Part shown: positions 23,062-31,603 of the stretch, in pieces | How the letters are laid out: every line of letters begins with the position of its first letter | Numbering within the stretch: position 1 is the stretch's first letter | DNA from: Actinomycetospora cinnamomea | GTDB taxonomy: Bacteria > Actinomycetota > Actinomycetes > Mycobacteriales > Pseudonocardiaceae | NCBI RefSeq assembly: GCF_003096675.1 | Contig: NZ_QEKW01000017.1 | Location: 33,202 to 97,201 of the forward strand | DNA length: 64,000 bases | Reading direction: 5' to 3' | The notes under the pieces: model-generated | Seen by the model: only the letters and a program-made list of their open reading frames with translations | The model's database searches: none | What the model was told of the DNA's origin: nothing | Position numbers and translations under genes: made by a program

Positions 23062-24584
23062 CACGACGCATCTTGGAGACGGGGCTGATGGACGGCCGGC
23101 ACTGTGCCCGGCGCTGCCGGCAGGTCCACGACGACGAGGCAACCGGTCTCCCCCGGCTCCGGGGTGCTCAGGGTGATGGTGCCGTTCTCGGCGGCCAGCA
23201 GCCGGCGACAGACGTGCAGGCCTAGACCGAGTCCTCCTCGGGTCTCGTCGTGCACATTGGGCTCGAGCACGGCTTCCTCGGTTCCCGGGCGGAGCCCCGG
23301 CCCCCAGTCGCGGACCTGGATGACGACCCGGTCCTCGCAGCGTTCCGCCGTGACCCGCACCGGGCTCCCCGGCGCGTGCCGTTCCGCGTTCGCGAAGAGG
23401 TTGGTGAGGACCTGCGCAAGCAGGCTGGACGAGCCGAGGGCCCGTAGCCCGAGCGGCAGCTCCTCGTCGACCGCCATCCCGGCCGAGCGTCGAAGCGTGA
23501 TCAACCCGTGCAGGACCGGGGCCACGGCGTACGAGCTCGGCCGGGCCTCGCCCTCGCGGCCGGTCGGTGTCTGGAGCAACTCGTCGAGCCGATCGAGTTC
23601 CGAGGCCATGACAGTGCTCAGTCGACCGCGGTCCGGGCAGCCGTCGCCGAGCAAGGTCGTCGCCCCGGCCAGCCCGGCCAGGCCGTTGCGGAGCTCGTGA
23701 TCGCGCTCGGCGGCCCGGGCGAGCCGGGTCTCGGCCAGGCGGAGCTCCTCCTCCAGCGAGTCGTGCTGGTCCTCCAGCGAGCCGAGCGCCTGCCGCGCCA
23801 GACGGAGGGCCCCGTACAGCACCAGTGCGATCGCCGCCAGGCGGAGACCGGTCGAGGCCGCGGCGACGTCGACCACCGGCCAGTCGGACGGGGCCGCGTT
23901 TCCGACGCGCGCGACGCCGAGCAGCGCCAGGCCCACACCGACCACGGCGAGCCCCTGGTCCTGCCGATGCGCCGCTCGGCTCGCGATCGCGGCGCTCGCC
24001 CCGGTCCAGGTCAGCCCGACCCCCAGCGGAACCGGCACGAACGCGGCCACCGACGCGACGAAGGAGGGGAAGGCCGCGGCCACCGTGGCGCCCCCCAGGA
24101 CCGTCAGAGCGGCAGCGATCAGCACGAGGCGGACCCGCGGGCGGGTCAGCGGAGGGGCGGCGACGGCTGCGGTCACGAGGAGCGCCGCCACGACGCCGTC
24201 GATGAGTACGCGTGCGGCGGCGACGGCCGGGGTGGGGTTCAGGGCTGCAACCATGAACGCGGGGACGGCGAGCAGCCCATAGGCGCCCAGGGCGACGCTG
24301 ACCCATGCGACGCGGTGGTCCGACGTGAGGCGCGCGGCGAACACCGCCAGCATCGCGGCGGCGCCGCCGGAGCACGCTGCCAGCACGGCGAACACGAGCG
24401 TCACCTCGGTGGACGGCAGCCCGTCCTCCAGGACCCAGCCCGCCACCAGGAGGGCCGCGGCGCCCATCCCGAGAAGGAGTCCCCGCGGCAACCGGAGCCC
24501 GAGGCCTCCGAGGGGGACCGCCGCGGGTGCTCCGCCCGTGGCGTACTCGCCGAGGATCCACCACCTCTCGTGGCGTCGCTGCAT
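23061..24584 (-). CDS. Membrane sensor histidine kinase
   Basis: A 507-residue sensor kinase. The first 270 residues hold about eight hydrophobic segments with short loops and no large extracytoplasmic domain, suggesting an intramembrane or membrane-state sensor. A coiled-coil-like stretch (LEDQHDSLEEELRLAETRLARAAERD) leads to the phosphoacceptor box DHELRNGLAG with His296. The ATPase domain contains NLFANAERHAPG (N box), RDWGPGLRPG (G1) and GGLGLGLHVCRRL (G2). The ATG at 24584 has a strong GGAGGGG ribosome site, so upstream in-frame ATGs are rejected. It is translationally coupled to the response regulator. Its ligand is unknown. Confidence 0.93.
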   Translation of the reverse strand: MQRRHERWWILGEYATGGAPAAVPLGGLGLRLPRGLLLGMGAAALLVAGWVLEDGLPSTEVTLVFAVLAACSGGAAAMLAVFAARLTSDHRVAWVSVALGAYGLLAVPAFMVAALNPTPAVAAARVLIDGVVAALLVTAAVAAPPLTRPRVRLVLIAAALTVLGGATVAAAFPSFVASVAAFVPVPLGVGLTWTGASAAIASRAAHRQDQGLAVVGVGLALLGVARVGNAAPSDWPVVDVAAASTGLRLAAIALVLYGALRLARQALGSLEDQHDSLEEELRLAETRLARAAERDHELRNGLAGLAGATTLLGDGCPDRGRLSTVMASELDRLDELLQTPTGREGEARPSSYAVAPVLHGLITLRRSAGMAVDEELPLGLRALGSSSLLAQVLTNLFANAERHAPGSPVRVTAERCEDRVVIQVRDWGPGLRPGTEEAVLEPNVHDETRGGLGLGLHVCRRLLAAENGTITLSTPEPGETGCLVVVDLPAAPGTVPAVHQPRLQDAS

Positions 24585-24935
24585 CGCCCCTCCCCCCGAA
24601 ACGGCGACATCGGGCAGGGTGAATCCCGCCCGGGCCGGCGACCACACCCCCGACGCTCGTTTGGACACGGCCCGACGGGCCGGGCCGGTACTCCGGGCGT
24701 GTCTTCGAGGGCTGCACGCTAGCAGCGCTGCGTGATCGAATGCGAGGTGCAGGTGCACTCGACGGCTGTCTTGTAGGTATCGAATGGGCCTAAAGTCACA
24801 CAGGGTCAGCGCCCGTTTGGCCTACTGTGAGACACGAGGGCGATCTCGACACGGCTGAAGGGGGTACCGAGCAGATGCCGAGGGCACCCATCGGTCCGCT
24901 TGCGATCCGGAGCCCGCGGGGAGGGGCCGCGGCGA
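24585..24935. other. Intergenic region upstream of the histidine kinase
   Basis: No convincing gene is seen in these 351 bases. On the minus strand TAGCGT (24716-24721) could be the -10 of the kinase operon, 131 nt before its ATG. The right half is the downstream region of the AlkB-like gene. The stretch marks the return from lower-GC sequence to the very high GC of the flanking genome. Confidence 0.5.
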
Positions 24936-25544
24936 TCACGGAGCCGTCGCGCGCAGTGTGAACGAGGTCCGGCGCCCGTCACGGGGCCCGTCGACGGCGT
25001 GGAGGGGGCGGTCGTCGGGGATCCCGCCCAGACCCCGACCGCGCAGGAGCACGAGGCTGCCGGCGTCGGCGTCGAACGCCTCCACGGTCGTGCCCTCGCG
25101 GTCGGCGCAGCGCCGCAGCCGCGCCGAGCCCTCGAGCGTGAGGATCGCGACGAGGTAGGCGTGTCGCCGGCCGTCGCGGTGGGCCGAGATGCCGGCACTA
25201 CCGGGGGCGTAGCGCTGGATCGTCACCTCGTCGGGGTGCCAGCGGGCGAGCCCGTCGATCCCGGGGTGGCGGTGCACGGCGTCGACCACCGCCCGGTGCA
25301 GCGCGCGCATCGCCGGCCGCGTGGCCAGGTCGTCGGCGTGCAGGACGACGTGCTCGCCCTGCTGGCGCACCCGGTGCGGGCCCTCGACCGCCGGGAGCTC
25401 GACGTAGCGCTCGGCCTCGAGCTCGGCGAGCACGGCCTCGCGCCACGGCGCGGGGACCACGCCGGGCTCGTGCGCGGCGCCGTCGGCGGCCGCGCGGTGC
25501 AGCGCGGGGCCGAGATCGCGGGCGAGGGCGGCGGGAACGGTCAT
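24936..25544 (-). CDS. AlkB-like 2-oxoglutarate/Fe(II)-dependent dioxygenase
   Basis: A 202-residue protein with the AlkB-type double-stranded beta-helix. The substrate/2OG loop IQRYAPGSAGISAHRD supplies His122 and Asp124 as iron ligands, and the distal His182 is in PLHAVDGP. The 2-oxoglutarate-binding Arg is in GRRTSFTLR near 191-192. AlkB relatives oxidatively demethylate DNA, RNA or small molecules; the divergent N-terminal substrate lid (1-100) means the target here is open. The ATG at 25544 gives the family length. It stands alone between the kinase operon and a divergent small membrane protein. Confidence 0.85.
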   Translation of the reverse strand: MTVPAALARDLGPALHRAAADGAAHEPGVVPAPWREAVLAELEAERYVELPAVEGPHRVRQQGEHVVLHADDLATRPAMRALHRAVVDAVHRHPGIDGLARWHPDEVTIQRYAPGSAGISAHRDGRRHAYLVAILTLEGSARLRRCADREGTTVEAFDADAGSLVLLRGRGLGGIPDDRPLHAVDGPRDGRRTSFTLRATAP

Positions 25545-25641
25545 CACCCGTGACGTACCCGCTCGCGACACGCGCCCGTACGCGTCCACGGAGCGTCTTC
25601 GGTGATTTGCTGTGCACCGCCGTCGACGTGGGGAGTGAGCC

Positions 25642-25830
25642 ATGGCCAGGAGCAGGGGCAGGGGAGTGTCGTTGGGGACGTTCCTCTACCTGATCATCGG
25701 GGTGGTGGTCGCGCTGTCCAACGGCTACTCGATCACCGACCTCTCGTCGCTCGTGTCGTTCCTGCTCGCGATGCTCCTGTGGCCGCTGGTGCTCCTCGGG
25801 ATCGACCTGAACATCAACCTGGGGGCGTGA
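25642..25830 (+). CDS. Small two-helix membrane protein
   Basis: A 62-residue hydrophobic protein with a basic N-terminus (ARSRGRG), one helix at about 12-28 (FLYLIIGVVVALSNGYS), a short polar turn (ITDLSS) and a second helix at about 36-54 (LVSFLLAMLLWPLVLLG), ending GIDLNINLGA. A GGGGAG ribosome site precedes the ATG. It converges on the TauE/SafE permease gene with only three bases between the stops. Function unknown; similar short proteins are common in actinobacteria. Confidence 0.75.
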   Translation: MARSRGRGVSLGTFLYLIIGVVVALSNGYSITDLSSLVSFLLAMLLWPLVLLGIDLNINLGA

Positions 25831-25833
25831 GGC

Positions 25834-26583
25834 TCACTCCGTCAGCAGCCGCACGATCGCCACGAGCCCGACGAGGACGATCACGACGCGCAGGACGGTC
25901 GGCGACAGCCGCCGGCCGATCCGCGCGCCGAGGAACCCGCCGAGGGTCGAGCTGACGGCGAGGATCGCGACGACGGGCCAGCTGATCGGCGCCACGACGG
26001 CGTAGACCGCGCCGGCCACGATGTTGACCACGGCCGCGAGCACGTTCTTGTAGCCGTTGAGGCGCTGCAGGGGCTCGTCGAGCAGCGACCCCATGACGCC
26101 GAGGAGCAGGATCCCCTGCGCCGCGGTGAAGTACCCGCCGTAGACGCCGACGAGGAAGATCAGCGGCAGGAGCGGCCAGGTGGGACGCGCGTGGGCCGGG
26201 GTCTCGCGCAGCCGGCGCGTCAGGCGCGGCTGCACCAGCACCAGCACCAGCGCGATCGCGACCAGGAACGGCACGATCGTCTCGAAGGCGTCCTCGGGCA
26301 ACGAGAGCAGCAGCGCGGTGCCGCCGACCGCACCCAGCGCCGACATCACCGACCACCGGGCCAGCCGCCCGGCCGACCCCGCGATCTCGCCGCGGTAGCC
26401 GATCGCGCCGGTCACCGAGCCCGGGATCAGGCCGATCGCGTTCGACGTCGTCGCCGTGACCGGGGGGTAGCCCAGCGCCACGAGCACGGGGAAGGTCACG
26501 AGGGTGCCGGAGCCGACGACCGTGTTGATGGTCCCGGCCCACACGCCGGCGACCGCGATCAGCACCGCGTGCCACCAGGTCAC
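25834..26583 (-). CDS. TauE/SafE-family anion permease
   Basis: A 249-residue polytopic membrane protein of the TauE/SafE family, whose members export sulfite or sulfoacetate or take up related small anions. Seven to eight helices can be seen, with the family glycine motifs GTINTVVGSGTLVTFPVLVALGYPP at the first repeat and GGYFTAAQGILLLGVMGSL near the centre, both part of the internal duplication. The length fits. There is no sulfur-metabolism gene next to it, so the transported anion is unknown. It lies 46 nt downstream of the MarR gene on the same strand and may be controlled by it. Confidence 0.9.
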   Translation of the reverse strand: MTWWHAVLIAVAGVWAGTINTVVGSGTLVTFPVLVALGYPPVTATTSNAIGLIPGSVTGAIGYRGEIAGSAGRLARWSVMSALGAVGGTALLLSLPEDAFETIVPFLVAIALVLVLVQPRLTRRLRETPAHARPTWPLLPLIFLVGVYGGYFTAAQGILLLGVMGSLLDEPLQRLNGYKNVLAAVVNIVAGAVYAVVAPISWPVVAILAVSSTLGGFLGARIGRRLSPTVLRVVIVLVGLVAIVRLLTE

Positions 26584-26629
26584 CGGGGGACCCTAGGTCC
26601 GGGACGGCCCGGCGGCAGCGTCGTCCCCG

Positions 26630-27031
26630 TCACGCCTCCGCGCGCGGGCGGGCCGGCCGGCCCAGGACGGAGAGGGCGCCGGACGCCAGCAGTTCGCGCT
26701 CGGCCTCCTCGACCGCCGGCGCGAGACGGTCGTGCAGCGCGGCGCCCCGGGCGCCGGCCGTGACCAGCACCCGCCGGCGGTCGGACGGGTCGGCCTCGCG
26801 GTAGACCAGGCCGAGGGTCGTGAGGCGGTCGACGACCCGGGTCAGGGTCGAGTCGTCCAGGCATGTCTCCGCGACGAGCTCGCGCATCGCGCGCGGGCCG
26901 TGCACGGCGAGCCCGTGCAGCACGAGCCACTGCGCCAGCGACAGCCCCTCGGGGCCGGTGATCTCCTCGACGCGGCGGGACACCTCGTCGAGCGCGCGGG
27001 TGAGCACCGCGGCCAGCGACTCGCGCGCCAT
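26630..27031 (-). CDS. MarR-family transcriptional regulator
   Basis: This 133-residue winged-helix regulator has the MarR layout. The dimerisation helix VLTRALDEVSRRVEEI is followed by LSLAQWLVLHGLA, the recognition region AMRELVAETCLDDSTLTRVVDRLTTLGLVYREADPSDRRRVLVTAG with the characteristic DxRR wing, and a C-terminal dimer helix. The ATG at 27031 has a GGGAGGGGG ribosome site. A TATCGT -10-like hexamer lies at 27067-27072. It is divergent from the AmiC-like gene across 75 bp, the classic arrangement for a regulator of the adjacent operon; the palindrome before formamidase is a candidate operator. Confidence 0.92.
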   Translation of the reverse strand: MARESLAAVLTRALDEVSRRVEEITGPEGLSLAQWLVLHGLAVHGPRAMRELVAETCLDDSTLTRVVDRLTTLGLVYREADPSDRRRVLVTAGARGAALHDRLAPAVEEAERELLASGALSVLGRPARPRAEA

Positions 27032-27106
27032 CTCGCCCCCTCCCGCCGGATCCCCGATCGGTGTGACGATAAGGGCTTCCCCGGACCTCCTCACCCCGGG
27101 AGCGCG

Positions 27107-28183
27107 ATGGCGAACACGACCCCCGACCCGTGGCGGGTGGCGATGGTCGTGCCGCTGCGCGGTCCCGCGGGCCTCTTCGCGCCGTCGTGCGAGGCCGTCG
27201 CGGCGCTCGCGGTCGACGAGGTCAACGCGCGCGGCGGGATCCTCGGCCGCGAGGTCGTCGCCGAGATCGTCGACGGCGGCGACGAGCCGTGGCGCGTGGC
27301 CGCCGAGGTGCGGCGGCGGGTCGACACCGGCGCGGTCCAGGCCGTGAGCGGCTGGCACATCTCGTCGGTGCGCGAGGCCCTCGCGCCGGTGCTGGCCGGG
27401 CGCGTCCCCTACGCCTACCCCTCGCTCTACGAGGGCGGCGAGCTCCGTCCCGGGGTCTTCTGCTGCGGGGAGACTCCCGAGGTCCAGATCGCACCGGCCC
27501 TGCGCTGGCTGCGCGACGAGCTCGGCGTCCGGCGCTGGTTCGTCGTCGGTGACGACTACGTGTGGCCGCAGGTCTCGGCCCGCGCCGTGCGGGGGTTCGC
27601 CCACGAGCTCGGGCTCGACGTCGTCGGCGAGGCCTTCGTGACGCTCGGCGCGGTCGACCGCGACCGGCTGCTGGACCGTGTCGAGCGGGCGGCGTGCGAC
27701 GGGGTGCTGATGCTGCTGGTCGGGCAGGACGCGGTGGAGGTCAACCGCGAGTTCGCCCGCCGCGGGCTGGACGACCGCCTCGTGCGGTTCAGCCCGCTGA
27801 TGGAGGAGAACATGCTGCTGGCCAGCGGGCCCGACGCGACGGCGAACCTCTTCGTCGCCGCGTCGTACTTCCGTTCGATGGCCACGACCGGGGCGATGGA
27901 CCTGTTGGGCGGCTACCTGGACAAGCACGGCCCGGCCGCGCCGGCGCTGTCGAGCGCGGCCGAGAGCTGCTACGAGGGCCTGCACACCCTCGCGGCGCTG
28001 GCGACGCGCGCGGGCACCGACCGTCTCGCCGCCTGGGACGCCGTCGTGGACGGCACGGCCTGGGAGGGCCCGCGCGGGACGGTCGAGTTCCGCGGGCGCC
28101 GGGCCCGCCAGCCCGTGCACCTCGCCGTCGCGGACGGCGTGGACTTCGACGTGCTCACGGCGCTGCCGAGCATCGTCCCTTGA
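27107..28183 (+). CDS. AmiC-like cytoplasmic amide-binding sensor (type 1 periplasmic-binding fold)
   Basis: A 358-residue type 1 periplasmic-binding-protein fold that starts directly on strand one (WRVAMVVPLRGPAGLFAPS) with no signal peptide, so it should remain in the cytoplasm. It shows features of Pseudomonas AmiC, the amide sensor: NARGGILGR after the first helix, YPSLYEGGE matching the ligand-loop YPTPYEG, and VVGDDYVWPQ matching GSDYIYPR. This matches the closely linked formamidase. In Pseudomonas AmiC binds the antiterminator AmiR; no ANTAR protein is seen nearby. An FmdD/urea ABC-transporter binding protein is the alternative, made less likely by the missing signal peptide. GGGAG precedes the ATG. 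Confidence 0.85.
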   Translation: MANTTPDPWRVAMVVPLRGPAGLFAPSCEAVAALAVDEVNARGGILGREVVAEIVDGGDEPWRVAAEVRRRVDTGAVQAVSGWHISSVREALAPVLAGRVPYAYPSLYEGGELRPGVFCCGETPEVQIAPALRWLRDELGVRRWFVVGDDYVWPQVSARAVRGFAHELGLDVVGEAFVTLGAVDRDRLLDRVERAACDGVLMLLVGQDAVEVNREFARRGLDDRLVRFSPLMEENMLLASGPDATANLFVAASYFRSMATTGAMDLLGGYLDKHGPAAPALSSAAESCYEGLHTLAALATRAGTDRLAAWDAVVDGTAWEGPRGTVEFRGRRARQPVHLAVADGVDFDVLTALPSIVP

Positions 28184-28201
28184 CGGGCACCTTCGGAACC
28201 A

Positions 28202-28222
28202 TTCTCATATGAGAACGTTTTT
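28202..28222 (+). promoter_or_regulatory. Palindrome and T-run before formamidase: operator or attenuator
   Basis: TTCTCATATGAGAA (28202-28215) is a perfect 14-bp palindrome in an AT-rich patch, followed two bases later by TTTTT (28218-28222). TTGACG at 28180-28185, overlapping the AmiC-like stop, could be a -35, placing the palindrome over the -10 region as a repressor operator. Read as RNA, the short stem plus U-run could instead be a weak terminator in the leader. Confidence 0.55.
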
Positions 28223-28242
28223 CCGGGTCCGAGGAGATGAGC

Positions 28243-29493
28243 ATGCCCGAGACCGTGTTCCGTGTGGACCAGTCGAAGTCGATGCGGGAGCAGGAGGTCC
28301 CCGGGCACAACCGGTGGCACCCCGACATCCCCGCCGCCGCGTCGGTCCGTCCCGGCGACGTGTTCCGCATCGAGTGCAAGGACTGGACCGACGGCCAGGT
28401 CCGCAACGACGACTCGGCCAACGACATCCGCGACATGGTCCTCGACCACAACCACATGCTCTCCGGCCCGATCCACGTCGAGGGCGCCGAGCCGGGCGAC
28501 CTGCTCGTCGTCGACTACCTCGACCTCGGACCCGCGCAGTCCGGGACGGTCGCGGTCGGGAGCGAGCCGGGGGAGGGCTGGGGGTACACCGGCATCTTCG
28601 CCAAGGAGAACGGCGGCGGCTTCCTCACCGACCACTTCCCGCACGCAGGCAAGGTCATCTGGGACTTCCAGGGCATGTACGCCACCTCCCGGCACCTGCC
28701 CGGGGTGCGGATCGCGTCCAACGTGCACGCCGGGCTCGCCGGGTGCGCGCCGTCGGCCGACCTCCTGACCACGTGGAACCGCCGCGAGCAGGCGCTCATC
28801 GACACGAACCCGGGCCGGGTTCCGCCGCTGGCGCTGCCGCCGCTGCCGGACCACGCGCTGCTGGGCACGATGAGCGGCTCGGACCTCTCCGGCGCCGCGC
28901 GCGAAGCCGCACGCACCGTGCCCCCGCGCGAGCACGGCGGCAACGTCGACATCAAGAACCTCTCGATCGGCTCCCGGGTCCTCTACCCCGTGTACGTGCC
29001 CGGCGCGAAGTTCTCGATCGGCGACCTGCACTTCGCCCAGGGCGACGGCGAGATCAGCTTCTGCGGCGCGATGGAGATGGGCGGCTACGTCGACGTGCAC
29101 GTCGACCTGATCAAGGACGGGGTGAACAAGTACAAGGCGGACATGCCGATCTTCCAGCCGGGTCGGCACGAGCCCCGCTACACCGAGTTCGTCTCGTTCA
29201 TCGGCATCTCGGTCGACGAGGCCGGCGACCAGCACTACATGAACGCGACGATCGCCTACAAGCGCGCGTGCCTGTCCGCGATCGAGTACCTGAAGCAGTT
29301 CGGCTACACCGGCGAGCAGGCCTACCTCATCCTCTGCGCCGCGCCGATCGAGGGCCGCGTCAGCGGGATCGTCGACATCCCCAACGCCTGTTGCTCGCTC
29401 TACCTGCCCACCGGCATCTTCGACGTCGACATCCGCCCCACCGGCGACGGCCCGACGCTGGTCGACCGCGGCCAGTGCGCCCTGGCGGACTGA
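28243..29493 (+). CDS. fmdA: Formamidase (FmdA/AmdA acetamidase family)
   Basis: A 416-residue cytoplasmic amidohydrolase of the FmdA/AmdA family, hydrolysing formamide (or acetamide) to ammonia and the acid. The match is full length: HNRWHPDIPAAASVRPGD and FRIECKDWTDGQ at the start, the DLDHNH-like region VLDHNHMLSGPI, HPHAGKV-type FPHAGKVIWDFQGMYA, GDLHFAQGDGEISFCGAMEMGG, the metal/active-site zone, and GIVDIPNACCSLYLP near the end. The ATG at 28243 is preferred because GAGGAG lies six bases before it; the ATG at 28237 would abut the ribosome site. It is preceded by the AmiC-like sensor gene and followed at 11 nt by a MetX-like hydrolase. Confidence 0.95.
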   Translation: MPETVFRVDQSKSMREQEVPGHNRWHPDIPAAASVRPGDVFRIECKDWTDGQVRNDDSANDIRDMVLDHNHMLSGPIHVEGAEPGDLLVVDYLDLGPAQSGTVAVGSEPGEGWGYTGIFAKENGGGFLTDHFPHAGKVIWDFQGMYATSRHLPGVRIASNVHAGLAGCAPSADLLTTWNRREQALIDTNPGRVPPLALPPLPDHALLGTMSGSDLSGAAREAARTVPPREHGGNVDIKNLSIGSRVLYPVYVPGAKFSIGDLHFAQGDGEISFCGAMEMGGYVDVHVDLIKDGVNKYKADMPIFQPGRHEPRYTEFVSFIGISVDEAGDQHYMNATIAYKRACLSAIEYLKQFGYTGEQAYLILCAAPIEGRVSGIVDIPNACCSLYLPTGIFDVDIRPTGDGPTLVDRGQCALAD

Positions 29494-29504
29494 GGAGGAC
29501 GCCC

Positions 29505-30539
29505 GTGCCCGCACCGACCGACCACGAACTCTTCTCCCTCGGCGACGTCGTCCTCCAGCACGGGGCGACGCTGCGGGACGCGAAGCTCGCCTACAAGACC
29601 TACGGGACGCTCAACGCCGAGAAGACGAACGCGATCGTCTACCCCACCTGGTACTCGGGTCGGCACTCCGACAACGAGTGGCTGATCGGGACGGACAAGG
29701 CGTTGAACCCCGACGAGTGGTTCATCATCGTGCCCAACATGCTCGGCAACGGGCTGTCCTCGTCGCCGAGCAACACGCCGCCGCCCTACGACCGCGCGCG
29801 CTTCCCGAACGTCACGTTCTACGACCAGGTGGAGTGCCAGCACCGGCTGGTCACCGAGCAGTTCGGGATCGAGACCCTGGCGCTGGTCACCGGCTGGTCG
29901 ATGGGGGCGGGGCAGACCTACCAGTGGGCGGTCAGCCACCCGGAGATGGTGCAGCGGGCCGCGCCGTTCTGCGGCTCGAGCGTCACGAGCCCGCACAACC
30001 AGGTGTTCCTCGAGTCGATCACCGCGACGCTGCGGGCCGACGCCGCGTTCGCCGGGGGCTGGTACCGCGACGACGCGTGGCCGACGACGGGGCTGCGGGC
30101 GTTCGCGCGCGTCTACGCGGGCTGGGGGTTCTCGCAGGCGTTCTACTGGCAGGAGGAGTGGCGCAAGCTCGGCGCCTCGTCGCTGGAGGACTTCCTCATC
30201 GCCTTCTGGGAGGGTTTCTGGCTCGACGAGCGCGACCCGAACAACCTCCTCGCCATGGCGTGGACGTGGTGCCACGGCGACGTCGGCAGGACGCCCGGCT
30301 TCGACGGGGACACCGTGGCCGCGCTCGCCTCGATCCGCTGCCCGGTGCTCGCGATGCCGGCGGAGAAGGACCTGTACTTCCCGCCCGAGGACGAGCAGTG
30401 GGCGGCGCAGCACGTCCCGCGGGGCGAGGTCCGCGTCATCCCGGGGATCTGGGGCCACTTCGCCGGCGGCGGGATGAACCCCGACGACACGGCGTTCATC
30501 GACCAGGGCATCCGCGACGTGCTGGCCATGGACCCCTGA
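29505..30539 (+). CDS. MetX-like alpha/beta hydrolase
   Basis: A 344-residue alpha/beta-hydrolase of the homoserine acetyltransferase-like group. It has LAYKTYGTLNAEKTNAIVYP near the start, the oxyanion region, the nucleophile elbow GWSMGAGQ with Ser132, an acid residue in AEKDLYFPPEDE and the catalytic His in WGHFAGGG. It follows formamidase by 11 nt with a GAGGAGGA ribosome site, so the two are co-expressed. MetX-like hydrolases in amidase operons may hydrolyse N-acyl or ester substrates to release the amide or its precursor (inference). True homoserine O-acetyltransferase activity seems unlikely in this context. Confidence 0.88.
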   Translation: MPAPTDHELFSLGDVVLQHGATLRDAKLAYKTYGTLNAEKTNAIVYPTWYSGRHSDNEWLIGTDKALNPDEWFIIVPNMLGNGLSSSPSNTPPPYDRARFPNVTFYDQVECQHRLVTEQFGIETLALVTGWSMGAGQTYQWAVSHPEMVQRAAPFCGSSVTSPHNQVFLESITATLRADAAFAGGWYRDDAWPTTGLRAFARVYAGWGFSQAFYWQEEWRKLGASSLEDFLIAFWEGFWLDERDPNNLLAMAWTWCHGDVGRTPGFDGDTVAALASIRCPVLAMPAEKDLYFPPEDEQWAAQHVPRGEVRVIPGIWGHFAGGGMNPDDTAFIDQGIRDVLAMDP

Positions 30540-30566
30540 TGGCCACCCGCTGGAACGCGGGGAACC

Positions 30567-31088
30567 ATGGCGCGGGTGAGCGACACCGAGACGCCCGTCC
30601 TGCGATGGGGTCGACTGCGCCTGGACGTGGAGCCCGGCGTCTACGGGACGGTCGTGCTGATGACCGTGCTGGTCGTCGCGCTCGACGACGGCGTCGAGGA
30701 CTTCCCCGAGGCCGCGCAGGTGATCGTCGGTCCCCTCGTCGCGACGTTCGCGGCGCACCTGTTCGCCGCCGTGCTCGCGCGCTTCGGCCGGCGCTCGGCG
30801 CCGTCGCGGGCCGAGATCCGGCACCTCGTCGCGTCCGCCGCCCAGTTCCTCCTGCTCGGCGTCGTCCCGCTGCTCGTCGTGGCGGTCGGCGCCGCGAGCG
30901 GGCTCTACACCCCCGACGGCGCGGCCGAGGCGATCCTCGGGCTCGGGCTCGCGTTCCTCGTCCTCGTGGGCGGGATCGGCGGGTGGCGCACGGGCCGGGG
31001 AGCCGGCGCCGCGGTCCTGGGTGCTCTCGCCGCCGGCGTCCTCGGGCTGGTGGTCCTCCTGCTGCGCCTCGTGCTGGAGCACTGGTGA
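30567..31088 (+). CDS. Four-helix membrane protein
   Basis: A 173-residue integral membrane protein of unknown function. Hydrophobic segments are at about 25-42, 54-72, 87-110 and 120-168 (the last probably two helices separated by GGWRTGRGAG). The N-terminal cytoplasmic part is short and the loops are charged (RFGRRSAPSRAEIRH). It begins 27 nt after the hydrolase stop and may be the tail of that operon. No catalytic motif or named domain is recognised. Confidence 0.72.
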   Translation: MARVSDTETPVLRWGRLRLDVEPGVYGTVVLMTVLVVALDDGVEDFPEAAQVIVGPLVATFAAHLFAAVLARFGRRSAPSRAEIRHLVASAAQFLLLGVVPLLVVAVGAASGLYTPDGAAEAILGLGLAFLVLVGGIGGWRTGRGAGAAVLGALAAGVLGLVVLLLRLVLEHW

Positions 31089-31160
31089 CCGACCGGGCGT
31101 GACGTGGACGACGGATGGCGCCCCGGGGAACGATGCGCGTCCCGTGCGCGTCTACCCAGC

Positions 31161-31487
31161 ATGGCCTTTTCCGCGCGTCGCGTCCTGCTGGCGTCCCTCC
31201 TCGTGGTCGCCGCGGTGATCTGGGTGCGGATCAACAAGCCCGTCGAGGGCCGCACGCTGCTCGAGCTGACCTCGAACCACGGCGTGACCACGGCCGACCT
31301 GCTCTCGCTCGTCGCCCTCGCGATGGCCGTGGTGATCGCGTGGCCGTCGCGGTCGGCGCCGCAGCCGCCACGGGTGCCGGTCGACGGGCGAAGGGCTCCC
31401 GGACCGGGCTATGCACAAGATCGCACCGAGACGTACGCCCGCGGCCAGGCCCATCCCTCGTCGGCCCCGAGGAGATCATGGTCATAG
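31161..31487 (+). CDS. Small two-helix membrane protein
   Basis: A 108-residue protein with one helix near the N-terminus (RRVLLASLLVVAAVIWV), a polar loop (NKPVEGRTLLELTSNHGVTTAD), a second helix (LLSLVALAMAVVIAW) and a proline/arginine-rich tail. The loop with TSNHGVTTADL is the most conserved-looking part and suggests a real protein rather than chance, but the family is not recognised. The ATG at 31161 lacks a clear ribosome site; an upstream in-frame start at 31104 would add 19 unlikely residues. Confidence 0.6.
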   Translation: MAFSARRVLLASLLVVAAVIWVRINKPVEGRTLLELTSNHGVTTADLLSLVALAMAVVIAWPSRSAPQPPRVPVDGRRAPGPGYAQDRTETYARGQAHPSSAPRRSWS

Positions 31488-31603
31488 GTCCCGGGCGTCC
31501 TCTCGGCGACGACCGCGCGGACCACCCCGCGCGTCGCTCGGGCCCGGTGCCGAACCGGCGACGGCGGTTGTCCCGGTGCCGCCGGAGGCGATGAGGTGAG
31601 CGG

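Noticed and set aside
24875..24961. 28-codon plus-strand frame at the AlkB 3' end
   Set aside because: It overlaps the AlkB-like coding end in antisense, has no suitably spaced ribosome site and looks like chance.
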